DNA from: an uncultured Pelagibacteraceae bacterium
Lineage (GTDB): Bacteria > Pseudomonadota > Alphaproteobacteria > Pelagibacterales > Pelagibacteraceae
Reading direction: 5' to 3'
NCBI GenBank assembly: GCA_902625945.1
Contig: CACODG010000001.1
Coordinates: forward strand, 62,001 to 126,000
DNA: 64,000 bases
The notes beneath the pieces are model-generated. The model had not been told where the DNA came from and made no database searches. It was given only the letters and a program-made list of their open reading frames with translations. Below are positions 17,207 to 25,636 of this stretch, piece after piece. The translations under genes and the position numbers were made by a program. How positions within the stretch are numbered: the stretch's first letter is position 1; each line of letters starts with the position of its first letter.

Positions 17207-18342
17207 TGAAATTCGAAATCTCAAGAGAAGGGGCTTTAAAACAGCTTAACAGTTTTACTAATTCTGAAATAACTAATTATAGTTTTAAAAGAAATTTTGA
17301 TCTAGGGCCTGATGATAAATCGAACGTATCTTGCTTATCTCCTTACATCTCCCACAGATTAATCACTGAGTATGAAGTTGCTAAAACTGTCTTATCAAAG
17401 TTTCCTTATCAAAAAGTTGAAAAATATGTTCAAGAAATTTTTTGGAGAGTTTATTGGAAAGGATGGCTAGAGCTTAGACCTCAGGTTTGGTCAGATTTTA
17501 TAGAGGACTTAAAAGGGCTAAATGAGGATGATAATTATAAAAAAGCCATTAATGGTGAAACTCAAATTGAATGTTTTAATGATTGGGTAAAAGAGCTTAA
17601 AGAAAATAATTATTTACATAATCATACAAGAATGTGGTTTGCTAGTATTTGGATATTTACCTTGAACTTACCTTGGCAGAAAGGTGCAGAGTTTTTTATG
17701 AAACATTTATACGATGGAGATGCTGCTTCTAACACTTTAAGTTGGAGATGGGTTGCAGGTTTACAAACTAAAGGTAAGCACTACGTCGCTCAATCGTGGA
17801 ATATTAGCAAGTTCACTAATAATAAATATAAAAATATTAAATTAAATGAAAACGCTTTACCCTTAACAGACAAACGAGAGTATAAATTAAATCAACTCGA
17901 TTTTGTTATTGACGAAAATTCTAATGAAAATTTATTAGTTTTTGAAAATGAATTAAACTTAGAAAATAAAAAATTAAAAAAATACAAAAATGTTTACTTA
18001 ATTTTTCTGAGTAATGAAATAAGAAAACTAAAGCTTGAGCAAAAGGTACTAAAATATAAATCACAAATCATTACTGATCAAAAAAAAAGGTTTGATAAAA
18101 TACAGATAATTGATGAAATTAAATTTAATTCATTAACTGAAAAAATTAAATCTTTTGATGTTATTCATCCATGTATTGGGGAAAACCATTCTTTTTTGAA
18201 TAGCTTGAGAAAAAAGCAAGATTTAAAATTGAACTTTATATTAATGGAGGAGGATAAATATTCGTGGCAATTTTCTAATAAGGGATATTTTAATTTTAAA
18301 AACAATATTCCAAAGATTTTAACTAGTTTTAATCTCGATTAG
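17206..18342 (+). CDS. photolyase/cryptochrome FAD-domain protein with apparently swapped domain order
   Basis: The 378-residue protein begins directly with the helical FAD-binding domain of photolyases. Visible landmarks are [19 protein letters not shown] (about residues 39-57), [13 protein letters not shown] (78-90), [19 protein letters not shown] and [19 protein letters not shown]. The usual N-terminal alpha/beta domain is absent. Instead a C-terminal region (about residues 235-378) shows alternating strands and helices and ends with [21 protein letters not shown], resembling the end of a normal photolyase antenna domain. This suggests a circular permutation. It closes the msrA operon. DNA repair is likely but not proven. 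Confidence 0.8.
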   Translation: MKFEISREGALKQLNSFTNSEITNYSFKRNFDLGPDDKSNVSCLSPYISHRLITEYEVAKTVLSKFPYQKVEKYVQEIFWRVYWKGWLELRPQVWSDFIEDLKGLNEDDNYKKAINGETQIECFNDWVKELKENNYLHNHTRMWFASIWIFTLNLPWQKGAEFFMKHLYDGDAASNTLSWRWVAGLQTKGKHYVAQSWNISKFTNNKYKNIKLNENALPLTDKREYKLNQLDFVIDENSNENLLVFENELNLENKKLKKYKNVYLIFLSNEIRKLKLEQKVLKYKSQIITDQKKRFDKIQIIDEIKFNSLTEKIKSFDVIHPCIGENHSFLNSLRKKQDLKLNFILMEEDKYSWQFSNKGYFNFKNNIPKILTSFNLD

Positions 18343-18463
18343 ACGCACATCTTTTAGAACAGTACTTAACTTTTTCCCAGTTTAATCTCCATTTTTTTCT
18401 CCATGTAAAAGGCTTATTACAATTTGGACAAGTCTTTTTAGGTAGATTAGCTTTTTTTATCAT
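18329..18463 (-). CDS. DUF2256 family zinc-knuckle protein, 44 residues
   Basis: This tiny gene codes [17 protein letters not shown], a short linker with NWEKVKYC, and [10 protein letters not shown]. The CPxCxxxFxWRKKWxxxWxxVKYCSxRC pattern is the full DUF2256 signature, a likely zinc-binding knuckle. DUF2256 is frequently found beside cryptochrome and photolyase genes, and here it is third in the run photolyase-related protein, DCC protein, DUF2256. It overlaps the DCC gene by 17 bases at its start, and its 3' end overlaps the convergent photolyase-like gene by 14 bases. The function is unknown. Confidence 0.85.
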   Translation of the reverse strand: MIKKANLPKKTCPNCNKPFTWRKKWRLNWEKVKYCSKRCASNRD

Positions 18464-18806
18464 TTAAAAGGTGTTTATTTTTAATAAAAAGAAAATAAGC
18501 TGCAATCTCATAAAAAATATTTAATATAAAAAAAAAAGGTTTAATCTTAAATATTTTATATAAAAAATTATATTTAGGAACATTTTTCCAAATTATTAAA
18601 AAAGACTCTGCTCCATCAATTACTCTACCATCTTGTATAACATGCATTCTTCTTAAAAGTTCCTTGTAAGATTTGGATGTAATTTTTTGAGCTTCTTCAT
18701 TATTAGTTACATCTATCCACTCAACACTGTTATCGGTATGTTTTTTGTAATGATTGATTTCGGCTCTACAAATATTACATGAATTGTTAAAAAAAACTTT
18801 AACCAT
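18447..18806 (-). CDS. DCC family thiol-disulfide oxidoreductase-like protein (DUF393)
   Basis: The 119-residue protein has the DUF393 thioredoxin-like start [21 protein letters not shown], with the CxxC at about residues 10-13; the usual DGxC aspartate is replaced by NNSC. The central [38 protein letters not shown] and late hydrophobic segments match the family. It overlaps the upstream photolyase-related gene by 8 bases and the downstream DUF2256 gene by 17. A redox role tied to the photolyase-related protein is inferred from this three-gene operon. Confidence 0.88.
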   Translation of the reverse strand: MVKVFFNNSCNICRAEINHYKKHTDNSVEWIDVTNNEEAQKITSKSYKELLRRMHVIQDGRVIDGAESFLIIWKNVPKYNFLYKIFKIKPFFFILNIFYEIAAYFLFIKNKHLLNDKKS

Positions 18807-20280
18807 TAGTATTTTCTTTTATAAAATTATTGGCAGCTTTAAAAATTCTTGTTTTTCTTTCTTTATTCATTTTTTCAGAAACTCTAACCATCATTGCAAG
18901 ACGTGGATTTTTTAAAAAGAATTTTTTATGTCTATCTATAAATTTCCAATATAATCCGTCCATTACATCACACCAAGGACCTTTTTTAAAATGCATCATT
19001 TTAAGAAAATAACTAGATCCGCAAATATAAGGTTTAGTTGCAAATATTCCGCCGTCACTAAATAATCCCATCCCATAAACATTTGGCGCCATTACCCAAT
19101 CAGATGAGTCTACAAACATTTCCATAAACCATTTGTAAACTTGTTTAGGATTTATCTCACAAAGATTCATAATGTTTGCTAAAATCATTAGTCTTTCTAT
19201 ATGATGTGACCAGCCGTAGTTTTTAGCATTATTGATTGCATGATCTAATGGATCCAATCCAGTATTTCCTTCATACCAAGATTTTTTCATTTTTCTTTTA
19301 TGATTAAAAAAATTAGTGTTATCTAATCGTTGATCATAGTTTTGGTAAATTCCTCTCATAAACTCTCTCCAACCTATAATCTGTCTAATATAACCTTCTA
19401 AGGAATTCATAGGTACTTTATTTTCAATCTTCCTTAACTTCTCTATTATCTCTTCTGGGGCTATTAAACCAATGTTTATAAGTGGGCTTAGTGCACTATG
19501 AAAAACAGTATTTGATTTATCTGTTACAGCATCCTCATAATCTCCAAAAAGCTTTATTCTCTCTTTCAAAAACTCATCTAGCCATTTACTTGCATCTTTT
19601 CGTGTTGTTGGAAACCAAAACTTATCAGTATTTCCTGGATGATCTTTAAAATTAGAATTTATAAATTTTTTAAGAGTAATAGTTTCCTTTGTCTCTTTTA
19701 CTTTAGAAATTACAGGAACTTTAATAGTATTCGGAAGTTTTTTTCTATTTTCTTCGTCAAAACTCCATTTATTTCCTTTTGGAGTTCCGTTTTTATTCAT
19801 TAATAAATTCATTTTTGTTCTTACAATTTTATAAAAATTTGCCATGAAAGGCCGTTTATTTTTAGAAAGGTAATCTTTAAATTCCTGTCTCTCCATTAAA
19901 AACATTGGAGATCTAACTTGGTTAATCTTAATTGAATTTTTTTTTCCGAAATTCAATATTCTTTTTTCAAAAAATTTATCCTCAATTTCAAAAAAGGTAA
20001 TTTCTCTTATCTTTTTTTCTTTAATAGTCTTTTCTAATTTTTTTTCATAGGATAATTTGAAATCTTTATTTATATCTTTATATATCAAATTAAAATTTTT
20101 TGATTTAAGCTCATCTTTAAATGATCTCATTGAAGATAAAAATAATAGTATTTTTAATTTGTGGTGCTTTTCAAAGGTGCACAAACCATAGTCTTCTGCC
20201 ATAAAAAAAGTATGGTCTTTATAATCAGAGAGATATTTTGGGTTAAACAGTTGATTTCCTAAAATTATAAAAAGCTTCAT
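18799..20280 (-). CDS. cryptochrome/photolyase-related protein (FeS-BCP/6-4 photolyase-like family)
   Basis: The 493-residue protein matches the family once called deoxyribodipyrimidine photolyase-related. An N-terminal Rossmann-like domain opens with LFIILGNQLF. The FAD domain follows: EGYIRQIIGWREFMRGIY, NYGWSHHIERLMILANIMNL, SSDWVMAPNVYGMGLFSDGG and KPYICGSSYFLKMM. The related iron-sulfur photolyases use four cysteines. Here the cysteine before SHHIERLM is not present (GLDPLDHAI), and the YCxxC loop is shortened to HFKKGPWCDVMDGLYW. The cluster is therefore probably missing. It leads an operon with DCC and DUF2256 genes. Repair of UV lesions is likely. Confidence 0.87.
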   Translation of the reverse strand: MKLFIILGNQLFNPKYLSDYKDHTFFMAEDYGLCTFEKHHKLKILLFLSSMRSFKDELKSKNFNLIYKDINKDFKLSYEKKLEKTIKEKKIREITFFEIEDKFFEKRILNFGKKNSIKINQVRSPMFLMERQEFKDYLSKNKRPFMANFYKIVRTKMNLLMNKNGTPKGNKWSFDEENRKKLPNTIKVPVISKVKETKETITLKKFINSNFKDHPGNTDKFWFPTTRKDASKWLDEFLKERIKLFGDYEDAVTDKSNTVFHSALSPLINIGLIAPEEIIEKLRKIENKVPMNSLEGYIRQIIGWREFMRGIYQNYDQRLDNTNFFNHKRKMKKSWYEGNTGLDPLDHAINNAKNYGWSHHIERLMILANIMNLCEINPKQVYKWFMEMFVDSSDWVMAPNVYGMGLFSDGGIFATKPYICGSSYFLKMMHFKKGPWCDVMDGLYWKFIDRHKKFFLKNPRLAMMVRVSEKMNKERKTRIFKAANNFIKENTNG

Positions 20281-20364
20281 AAGTAATAAAATACATACTT
20301 TATTAAGATATTACACGCGTCATTATTTGCATGTAAATAACCCTTAATAATGTTATTTTTAATT

Positions 20365-21075
20365 ATGAAAAAAGTAATTTTGGGAGCGACTGGATCAATT
20401 GGTTCTTCTTTAGCAAAAAAATTAGTTGACAGCGGCGAAGAGGTTCACTTAGTTGGAAGAGACGAGATTAGTTTGTCAGAGTTAGCAAAAAATTTAAACT
20501 CAACATTCACTGTCTGCGATGTTCTAGAAGAGAATTTTTACGAAAAAATACTTAATGATTTAAAAGATGAGCCAATTAATGGTTTAGCTTTTTGTGTAGG
20601 ATCAATTGATTTAAAACCATTAAAGCTGACAAAAAAAAGTGACTTCATGCAATCCTTTAATTTGAATCTTATTTCCGCTACTGAGGTAATTAAATCTTTT
20701 TTAGATAATTTAAAAAAGAATAAAGGATCAGTAGTTTTATTTTCAACTATAGCTGTAAAACAAGGTTTTCCAAATCATGCAATTGTTTCATCTGCTAAAG
20801 GAGCCATCGAAGGTTTGACTTTAGCTTTGGCTGCCGAATTCGCACCAAACGTAAGAGTAAATTGTATCGCGCCAAGCTTAACGAATTCCAAAATTTCAAA
20901 TTTTTTACTTAAAAATGAAAAAGTAGCTGAAGGAATTGCTAAAATGCATCCAATGAAGAGGATAGGTGAAGGTGAAGACTCAGCCTCATTAGCAAAATTC
21001 CTTTTAACAGATGAAAGTTCTTGGATTACAGGTCAGATATTAGGCGTAGACGGAGGTAGATCATCTGTCGCATAA
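20365..21075 (+). CDS. SDR-family protein lacking the catalytic tyrosine
   Basis: The protein of about 236 residues has an SDR cofactor motif (ILGATGSIGSSLAKKL), a VGRD strand end and the C-terminal WITGQILGVDGGRSS typical of classical SDRs. The catalytic serine region is kept (VVLFSTIAV), but the expected YxxxK reads VSSAK, so the tyrosine is replaced by valine while the lysine stays. It may use an altered mechanism or act as a binding protein. An earlier in-frame ATG exists at 20350; I prefer 20365, which starts just before the first strand. It is divergent from the photolyase-related operon. Confidence 0.8.
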   Translation: MKKVILGATGSIGSSLAKKLVDSGEEVHLVGRDEISLSELAKNLNSTFTVCDVLEENFYEKILNDLKDEPINGLAFCVGSIDLKPLKLTKKSDFMQSFNLNLISATEVIKSFLDNLKKNKGSVVLFSTIAVKQGFPNHAIVSSAKGAIEGLTLALAAEFAPNVRVNCIAPSLTNSKISNFLLKNEKVAEGIAKMHPMKRIGEGEDSASLAKFLLTDESSWITGQILGVDGGRSSVA

Positions 21076-21106
21076 CAATTCTTGTGGAAATCCTTATTTA
21101 TATTGT

Positions 21107-21592
21107 ATGAAAAAAATTATTATATCATTAATGACATTGTTTCTAAGCACTAGTTTGATGGCTGCTGGTAGTGATAGTAGCAGCGATACTTCTAAAATGT
21201 CTATGTATGAAGACGGTGTCAAACTTGTTAAGAGAGCTGGTAAATTAGAGAAAAAAGAAAAAACAGATAAGGCTAAAAAACTTTATTCTCAAGCATTTGA
21301 TAAATTTGAAAAAGCATATAAATCAGATAAAAAAAATCCTGATATACTTAACTATTTAGGTTATACATCAAGGAAAGCCGGAAATTTTGAGCAAGCTGAA
21401 AAGTTTTATCTTGAGGGATTGAGTATAAAACCTGATCACAATGGAATTAATGAGTATTTAGGAGAACTTTACGTTCAAACAAATCGAATAGACAAGGCAA
21501 ATGAGAGATTACAAATATTAAAAGGATGTAATTGTAAGGAATATGGAGAACTTGAGTTGATTATAAAAACTCGAGGCTCAAAAGTTTACTAA
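21107..21592 (+). CDS. exported TPR-repeat protein
   Basis: The 161-residue protein has a signal peptide (about residues 1-20, ending SLMAAG), a serine/aspartate-rich linker, and then tetratricopeptide-like helices: YSQAFDKFEKAYKSDKKNPD, ILNYLGYTSRKAGNFEQAEKFY and NEYLGELYVQTNRIDKANERL. These make about three TPR units, which bind other proteins or peptides. The C-terminus has a CNC motif. It follows the SDR gene by 31 bases and is convergent with a DUF2237 gene, whose stop it overlaps by 4 bases. The partner is unknown. Confidence 0.82.
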   Translation: MKKIIISLMTLFLSTSLMAAGSDSSSDTSKMSMYEDGVKLVKRAGKLEKKEKTDKAKKLYSQAFDKFEKAYKSDKKNPDILNYLGYTSRKAGNFEQAEKFYLEGLSIKPDHNGINEYLGELYVQTNRIDKANERLQILKGCNCKEYGELELIIKTRGSKVY

Positions 21593-21966
21593 GATAAATC
21601 TACAGCAAATTTTTTTAATTTTTCAATCGGTATAAGCTCTAAAGTTTTTATATTTGTTTTTTTTAAAAAAACAGAACAAGCAGCATTCTCCTCAATCGCT
21701 CTTGCATACCAAGTGGCGCAAATACACCAACTATCGCCATCTTTTAAACCTGGAAAACCAAACTCGGGATGAGGTGTAATTAAATCATTACCAACCTGCT
21801 TTGACCAATTTAAAAATTTATCTGTTACTTTTGCACAAACTGTATGAACTCCTCTATCATTTTTTTCTGTATTACAACATCCATCTCTAAACCAACCAGT
21901 TAATGGATCATTTGAACATGGTTCTAAAGGTTCACCAAAAACGTTTTTTTGAATTTTATTACTCAT
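21589..21966 (-). CDS. DUF2237 family protein
   Basis: The 125-residue protein matches DUF2237, with the start KNVFGEPLEPCSNDPLTGWFRDGCC, the HTVCAKVTDKFLNWSKQVGNDL block and GLKDGDSWCICATWYARA. It has no signal peptide. Several conserved cysteines (PCS, GCC, TVC, WCIC) suggest metal binding or disulfides, but no function is established for the family. It overlaps the upstream 2OG-oxygenase-like gene by 4 bases (ATGA), so both are translated from one message. Confidence 0.92.
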   Translation of the reverse strand: MSNKIQKNVFGEPLEPCSNDPLTGWFRDGCCNTEKNDRGVHTVCAKVTDKFLNWSKQVGNDLITPHPEFGFPGLKDGDSWCICATWYARAIEENAACSVFLKKTNIKTLELIPIEKLKKFAVDLS

Positions 21967-22571
21967 CTTGAAAAAACATTAGCGATCTTATTATCTATTT
22001 CAAGATTAAATGAAAAAGATCTTCTTTCTCCATTTGACTTAAATGGATAGGCTGTATGCATCAAATAATGTGGAAAAAGTATTACATCACCTACTTTTGG
22101 TTGATGATTAAAAATACTATCACTTAAAAACATCTTATTTCCATTAATGAAATCAATTGTACCATCGATTTTTGATTTTTTATGATTTTTTGATATAAAT
22201 TTTGGTACCTTTAAATAACCTACACCAGAAATATGTCCGTCGTGGTAATGTATAGGGTTATATTCATTATTAAATTGTCTTACTATCCAAAAATTTTTAA
22301 TTGAAATTTTCCTCACTTTTTTTCCTATAGTTTGAAAAATGTATTTCTTTACTTCATTCGATATTATTTTTTCTAAATTTTTTTTTACAAAAGTTTTTGG
22401 TAATTGAAATTCTTGTTTTACCTGTCCGACTAACTTTTTTGAATAATCTAGTTTTTTATATAAACTTTTTTTATTTAAAATTTGATCTACTTCATTATTA
22501 ATTTTTCTAATTAATTTATTTGAAAATTTTAATTTAGCTATTTTTGGGCCAAAAGGACTAATTACTTTCAT
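21963..22571 (-). CDS. putative 2-oxoglutarate/Fe(II) oxygenase
   Basis: This 202-residue protein resembles the TIGR02466-type group of 2OG-Fe(II) oxygenases. The metal-binding strand reads NPIHYHDGHISGVGYLKVP (about residues 115-133), and the second half contains GDVILFPHYLMHTAYPFKSNGERRSFSFNLEI, supplying the distal histidine and the arginine that binds oxoglutarate. The N-terminal 80 residues are lysine-rich helices. Members hydroxylate proteins or small molecules, and the substrate here is unknown. It lies between hisI and DUF2237 in a tight minus-strand operon. Confidence 0.8.
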   Translation of the reverse strand: MKVISPFGPKIAKLKFSNKLIRKINNEVDQILNKKSLYKKLDYSKKLVGQVKQEFQLPKTFVKKNLEKIISNEVKKYIFQTIGKKVRKISIKNFWIVRQFNNEYNPIHYHDGHISGVGYLKVPKFISKNHKKSKIDGTIDFINGNKMFLSDSIFNHQPKVGDVILFPHYLMHTAYPFKSNGERRSFSFNLEIDNKIANVFSR

Positions 22572-22573
22572 AG

Positions 22574-23041
22574 TTAAAGTTTTGTTGGATTTGGTTGACC
22601 TTTATAAATTTTTTTAGGATCAAATTTTTTTTCTTTTTCTTTAAATTCTAATCTAATCTCTTCAGAGTTTTCAATTTTTCCTAAAGGTATTGATCTATAA
22701 AAGCAAGATTTATATCCTACATGGCAGCTTGCTCCGTTACCTATATCTACTGACATCCATAAAGAATCCTGATCATCATCTATTCTTAATTCAACAACCT
22801 TTTGCACAAAACCACTTGTTTTTCCTTTGTGCCATATATCTTTTCTAGTTCTACTCCAGTAATGGGCCTCTTTAGTTTCAATTGTTTTTTTAAGAGCTTC
22901 CTTATTCATGTAACCGTGCATTAATAACTCACCAGAGCTACTGTCAGTGGTAGTTACTGGAATAAGTCCATCTTTATCAAATTTAGGAGACAGAAATTTT
23001 CCTTCCTCTACCTCAAATACGCTTTCTCTCTTTTTGAACAT
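22574..23041 (-). CDS. hisI: phosphoribosyl-AMP cyclohydrolase
   Basis: HisI opens the ring of phosphoribosyl-AMP in histidine synthesis. The 155-residue protein has the zinc and active-site motifs SGELLMHGYMNKEALKKTIET, AHYWSRTRKDIWHKG, VDDDQDSLWMSV-type acidic block (RIDDDQDSLWM) and the late cysteine pair region GASCHVGYKSCFYRS. It has no fused HisE domain. I use the ATG at 23041; an upstream in-frame ATG would add a hydrophobic stretch not found in the family. It is divergent from folE. Confidence 0.94.
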   Translation of the reverse strand: MFKKRESVFEVEEGKFLSPKFDKDGLIPVTTTDSSSGELLMHGYMNKEALKKTIETKEAHYWSRTRKDIWHKGKTSGFVQKVVELRIDDDQDSLWMSVDIGNGASCHVGYKSCFYRSIPLGKIENSEEIRLEFKEKEKKFDPKKIYKGQPNPTKL

Positions 23042-23115
23042 GAGGGTAAAATAATGAAAAAAAGACAAAATAGCAATTTGCATTAATCAAATATGTCCTA
23101 TAAAACCTTGTAACA

Positions 23116-23724
23116 ATGAAGTTAGTTAAAGACGCAGATAAAAGTTCCTCAAAAAAACCTGAAGTTTCGGATAAACAGGCAGAAGAGGCATTTAAAATCA
23201 TTCTTAAATGGATAGGAGAAGATCCAACCAGAGAAGGTCTTATTGAGACACCAAAGAGAGTAGTTAAAGCGTTCAAAGAATATTTTAAAGGTTATCATCA
23301 GGACGCTGAAGCTGATTTATCCAAAACGTTTGGAGACGTGGAGGGTTATGACGATATGGTAGTGGAAAAAAACATAACACTTGAAAGTCATTGCGAGCAT
23401 CATATGGCGCCAATAATTGGAGTGGCGCATGTGGCTTATATTCCTAACAAAAAAGTAGTGGGACTAAGTAAATTAGCGAGAACGGTAGAAATATTCTCTA
23501 AGAGACTTCAGACTCAGGAAAGACTCACAATGCAGATCGCAAAAACCTTAATGAATTCATTAGACGCTAAAGGAGTAGCAGTTACCATTGACGCTGCTCA
23601 TCAATGTATGACCATGAGAGGTGTCAAAAAGGAGAAAGCGACAACAGTTACTAATTATTTTTTAGGCTCTTTCAGAGAAGACTTAGGTATTCAAAATAGA
23701 TATTTAAGATATATTAAAAAATAG
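23116..23724 (+). CDS. folE: GTP cyclohydrolase I
   Basis: FolE converts GTP to dihydroneopterin triphosphate, the first step of folate synthesis. The 202-residue protein has the active core DPTREGLIETPKRVVKAFKEY, the zinc motif SHCEHHMAPIIGVAHVAYIP, GLSKLARTVEIFSKRLQTQERL and the second zinc cysteine in AHQCMTMRGVKK. The lysine-rich N-terminal 20 residues are variable in the family. The next gene starts on the base after the stop. With the CADD-type protein at 38383 this suggests the organism makes its own folate. Confidence 0.96.
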   Translation: MKLVKDADKSSSKKPEVSDKQAEEAFKIILKWIGEDPTREGLIETPKRVVKAFKEYFKGYHQDAEADLSKTFGDVEGYDDMVVEKNITLESHCEHHMAPIIGVAHVAYIPNKKVVGLSKLARTVEIFSKRLQTQERLTMQIAKTLMNSLDAKGVAVTIDAAHQCMTMRGVKKEKATTVTNYFLGSFREDLGIQNRYLRYIKK

Positions 23725-24726
23725 ATGTCTCAAAAATTTAAAGCTATAGTAATAGATAATCAAAACGAAAATTTCACAAGAGAGATTAAAGAAATCGATA
23801 CAAGCCATCTTAAAGATGGAAATGTTTTAGTCAAAATAGATTATTCAAGTCTAAATTATAAAGATGCATTAATCTTAAATAATGGAGGCAAGATTGTAAG
23901 AAAATTTCCTTTCGTTCCAGGTATAGATTTTTCAGGGACTGTAGTTGAAAGTGAAGATACTAAATTTAAAAAAGATGAAAAAGTAATTTTAACCGGATTT
24001 AGAGTAGGAGAAGCTTTCTTTGGAGGTTTTGCTCAATACGCAAAAGTTGATGGTAATTTTTTAATTAAAATACCAAAAGGTTTAGATACTTATAAATCTA
24101 TGATGCTTGGTACTGCAGGTTTTACAGCTCTTCTATGCTCTTTTGCAGTTAAAGCTAAAGAAGAATTATTGTTAGGTGAAAAAGTAAAAGATGTTTTAGT
24201 AACTGGTGCTACCGGAGGTGTTGGAAGTATTGCCGTAATGATCTTATCTAAAATGGGATATGATGTTCACGCTGTAACAGGAAAAAAAGATAAAAATGAT
24301 TATCTTAAAAACCTAGGTGCTAAAAACATAATCGATAGAAAAGAATTTGATGGAGAAAGTAAACTTCTTGAAAAAGGAGTTTGGGATGGAGTTGTTGATA
24401 CTGTAGGGGGCGCAGCTCTAACAAAAATATTTGCACAAACTAAACCAGGAGGAATAGTAGCCGCTTGTGGAAACGCGGGTGGTATTAAGATTAATACAAG
24501 TGTTATGCCTTTTATAATAAGAGGTGTGAAATTGTGGGGTATTGATTCGTCAGGTTCCTCTATTAAGAGAAGGCAGTTTGTTTGGGGCGAGGCAGCAAGC
24601 TTAATTGATTTTTCTAAAGTCCAATCATTTACAAAAGAGCTATCATTTTCAGAACTTTTAGACACTTATCCTAAGTTACTAAAAGGTGAGTTTTTCGGAC
24701 GAGCTATAGTAAATCCAAATAAATAA
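23725..24726 (+). CDS. acuI: acryloyl-CoA reductase AcuI/YhdH family oxidoreductase
   Basis: The 333-residue MDR-family enzyme has the quinone reductase-like start VKIDYSSLNYKDALILNNGGKI, PFVPGIDFSGTV, the glycine-rich cofactor loop VLVTGATGGVGSIAVMIL and a RRQFVWGEAA-type tail. No zinc ligands are present, as expected. This group includes AcuI, which reduces toxic acryloyl-CoA from DMSP breakdown to propionyl-CoA with NADPH. DMSP use is well known in SAR11, which favours the AcuI role, but the demethylation genes are not in the window. A LysR gene follows by 19 bases. Confidence 0.85.
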   Translation: MSQKFKAIVIDNQNENFTREIKEIDTSHLKDGNVLVKIDYSSLNYKDALILNNGGKIVRKFPFVPGIDFSGTVVESEDTKFKKDEKVILTGFRVGEAFFGGFAQYAKVDGNFLIKIPKGLDTYKSMMLGTAGFTALLCSFAVKAKEELLLGEKVKDVLVTGATGGVGSIAVMILSKMGYDVHAVTGKKDKNDYLKNLGAKNIIDRKEFDGESKLLEKGVWDGVVDTVGGAALTKIFAQTKPGGIVAACGNAGGIKINTSVMPFIIRGVKLWGIDSSGSSIKRRQFVWGEAASLIDFSKVQSFTKELSFSELLDTYPKLLKGEFFGRAIVNPNK

Positions 24727-24745
24727 ACTATAATCAGGTGTCGAT

Positions 24746-25636
24746 ATGGATTGGGATAAACTAAAGATCTTTCATACTGTGGCCGAGGCTTCAAGCTTTA
24801 CAAAAGCTTCTACTATACTAAATTTAAGCCAATCAGCCATAAGTCGCCAAATACAAGGCTTAGAGAATGATCTTAAAGTTCAGTTGTTTGAGCGTCACGC
24901 TAGAGGACTAGTTTTAACAGAAAATGGAGAATACCTCTTTAAATCAGCCCATGAAATTATCTCAAAGTTAAAAGATGTGGAGTCAAATTTAAGTGGTCAA
25001 AAAGATAAATTAAACGGTAAATTAGTTGTTACTACTGTCGTAAGTTTTGGAACTACATGGTTAACTCCAAGAATTAAAGAATTTATGGACCTTAATCCTG
25101 GTATTGAAATAGAATTGATATTTGATGATAGAGAACTTGATTTAGCTACCCGTGAAGCCGATGTAGCTATTAGAATGAGAAGACCTAAACAGTTAAATTT
25201 AATTCAAAAAAAATTCGTTGACTTTAATTATCATATCTATGGTTCAAATGAATATTTAGAAAAAAACGGTTATCCAAAATCACTAAAAGATTTAGATAAG
25301 CATAAGTTTATTACTTATGGTAAGGGCGCACCATCACCAGTTTATAATCCTGATTGGGTATTAAAAGTTGGAGCAAAAGATGGAAAAAAAAGAAAATCTT
25401 TAATGAAAGTAAATAGTGTTTATGGTTTACTTCTTGCAGTTCAAAGTGGAGTTGGTTTAGCAGCATTACCAGATTATATTGCACACAATATTAATGGTAT
25501 TACAAAAGTTTTACCAAATGATCCTGGTAAGCCAACAGAAACTCATTTTGTATATCCAGCATCATTAAAAAATAATGCTAGACTTGTTGCTTTTAGAAAT
25601 TTTTTATTTAGTAAAGTGAACGAATGGAAATTTTAA
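24746..25636 (+). CDS. LysR family transcriptional regulator
   Basis: The 296-residue protein has the N-terminal winged helix-turn-helix (about residues 1-60, with FHTVAEASSFTKASTILNLS, QSAISRQIQGLE and ERHARGLVLTENGE). A periplasmic-binding-protein-like effector domain follows (VSFGTTWLTPRIKEFMDLNP). Its closeness to acuI suggests it could control that gene, but LysR proteins usually act on divergent neighbours, and here it reads in the same direction. The end overlaps rseP by 13 bases. The effector is unknown. Confidence 0.93.
   Translation: MDWDKLKIFHTVAEASSFTKASTILNLSQSAISRQIQGLENDLKVQLFERHARGLVLTENGEYLFKSAHEIISKLKDVESNLSGQKDKLNGKLVVTTVVSFGTTWLTPRIKEFMDLNPGIEIELIFDDRELDLATREADVAIRMRRPKQLNLIQKKFVDFNYHIYGSNEYLEKNGYPKSLKDLDKHKFITYGKGAPSPVYNPDWVLKVGAKDGKKRKSLMKVNSVYGLLLAVQSGVGLAALPDYIAHNINGITKVLPNDPGKPTETHFVYPASLKNNARLVAFRNFLFSKVNEWKF

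Noticed and set aside
17206-18342. Photolyase gene broken by a frameshift that lost its N-terminus
   Set aside because: The start overlaps the upstream stop cleanly, the C-terminal domain is intact in frame, and no remnant N-terminal domain is found upstream.
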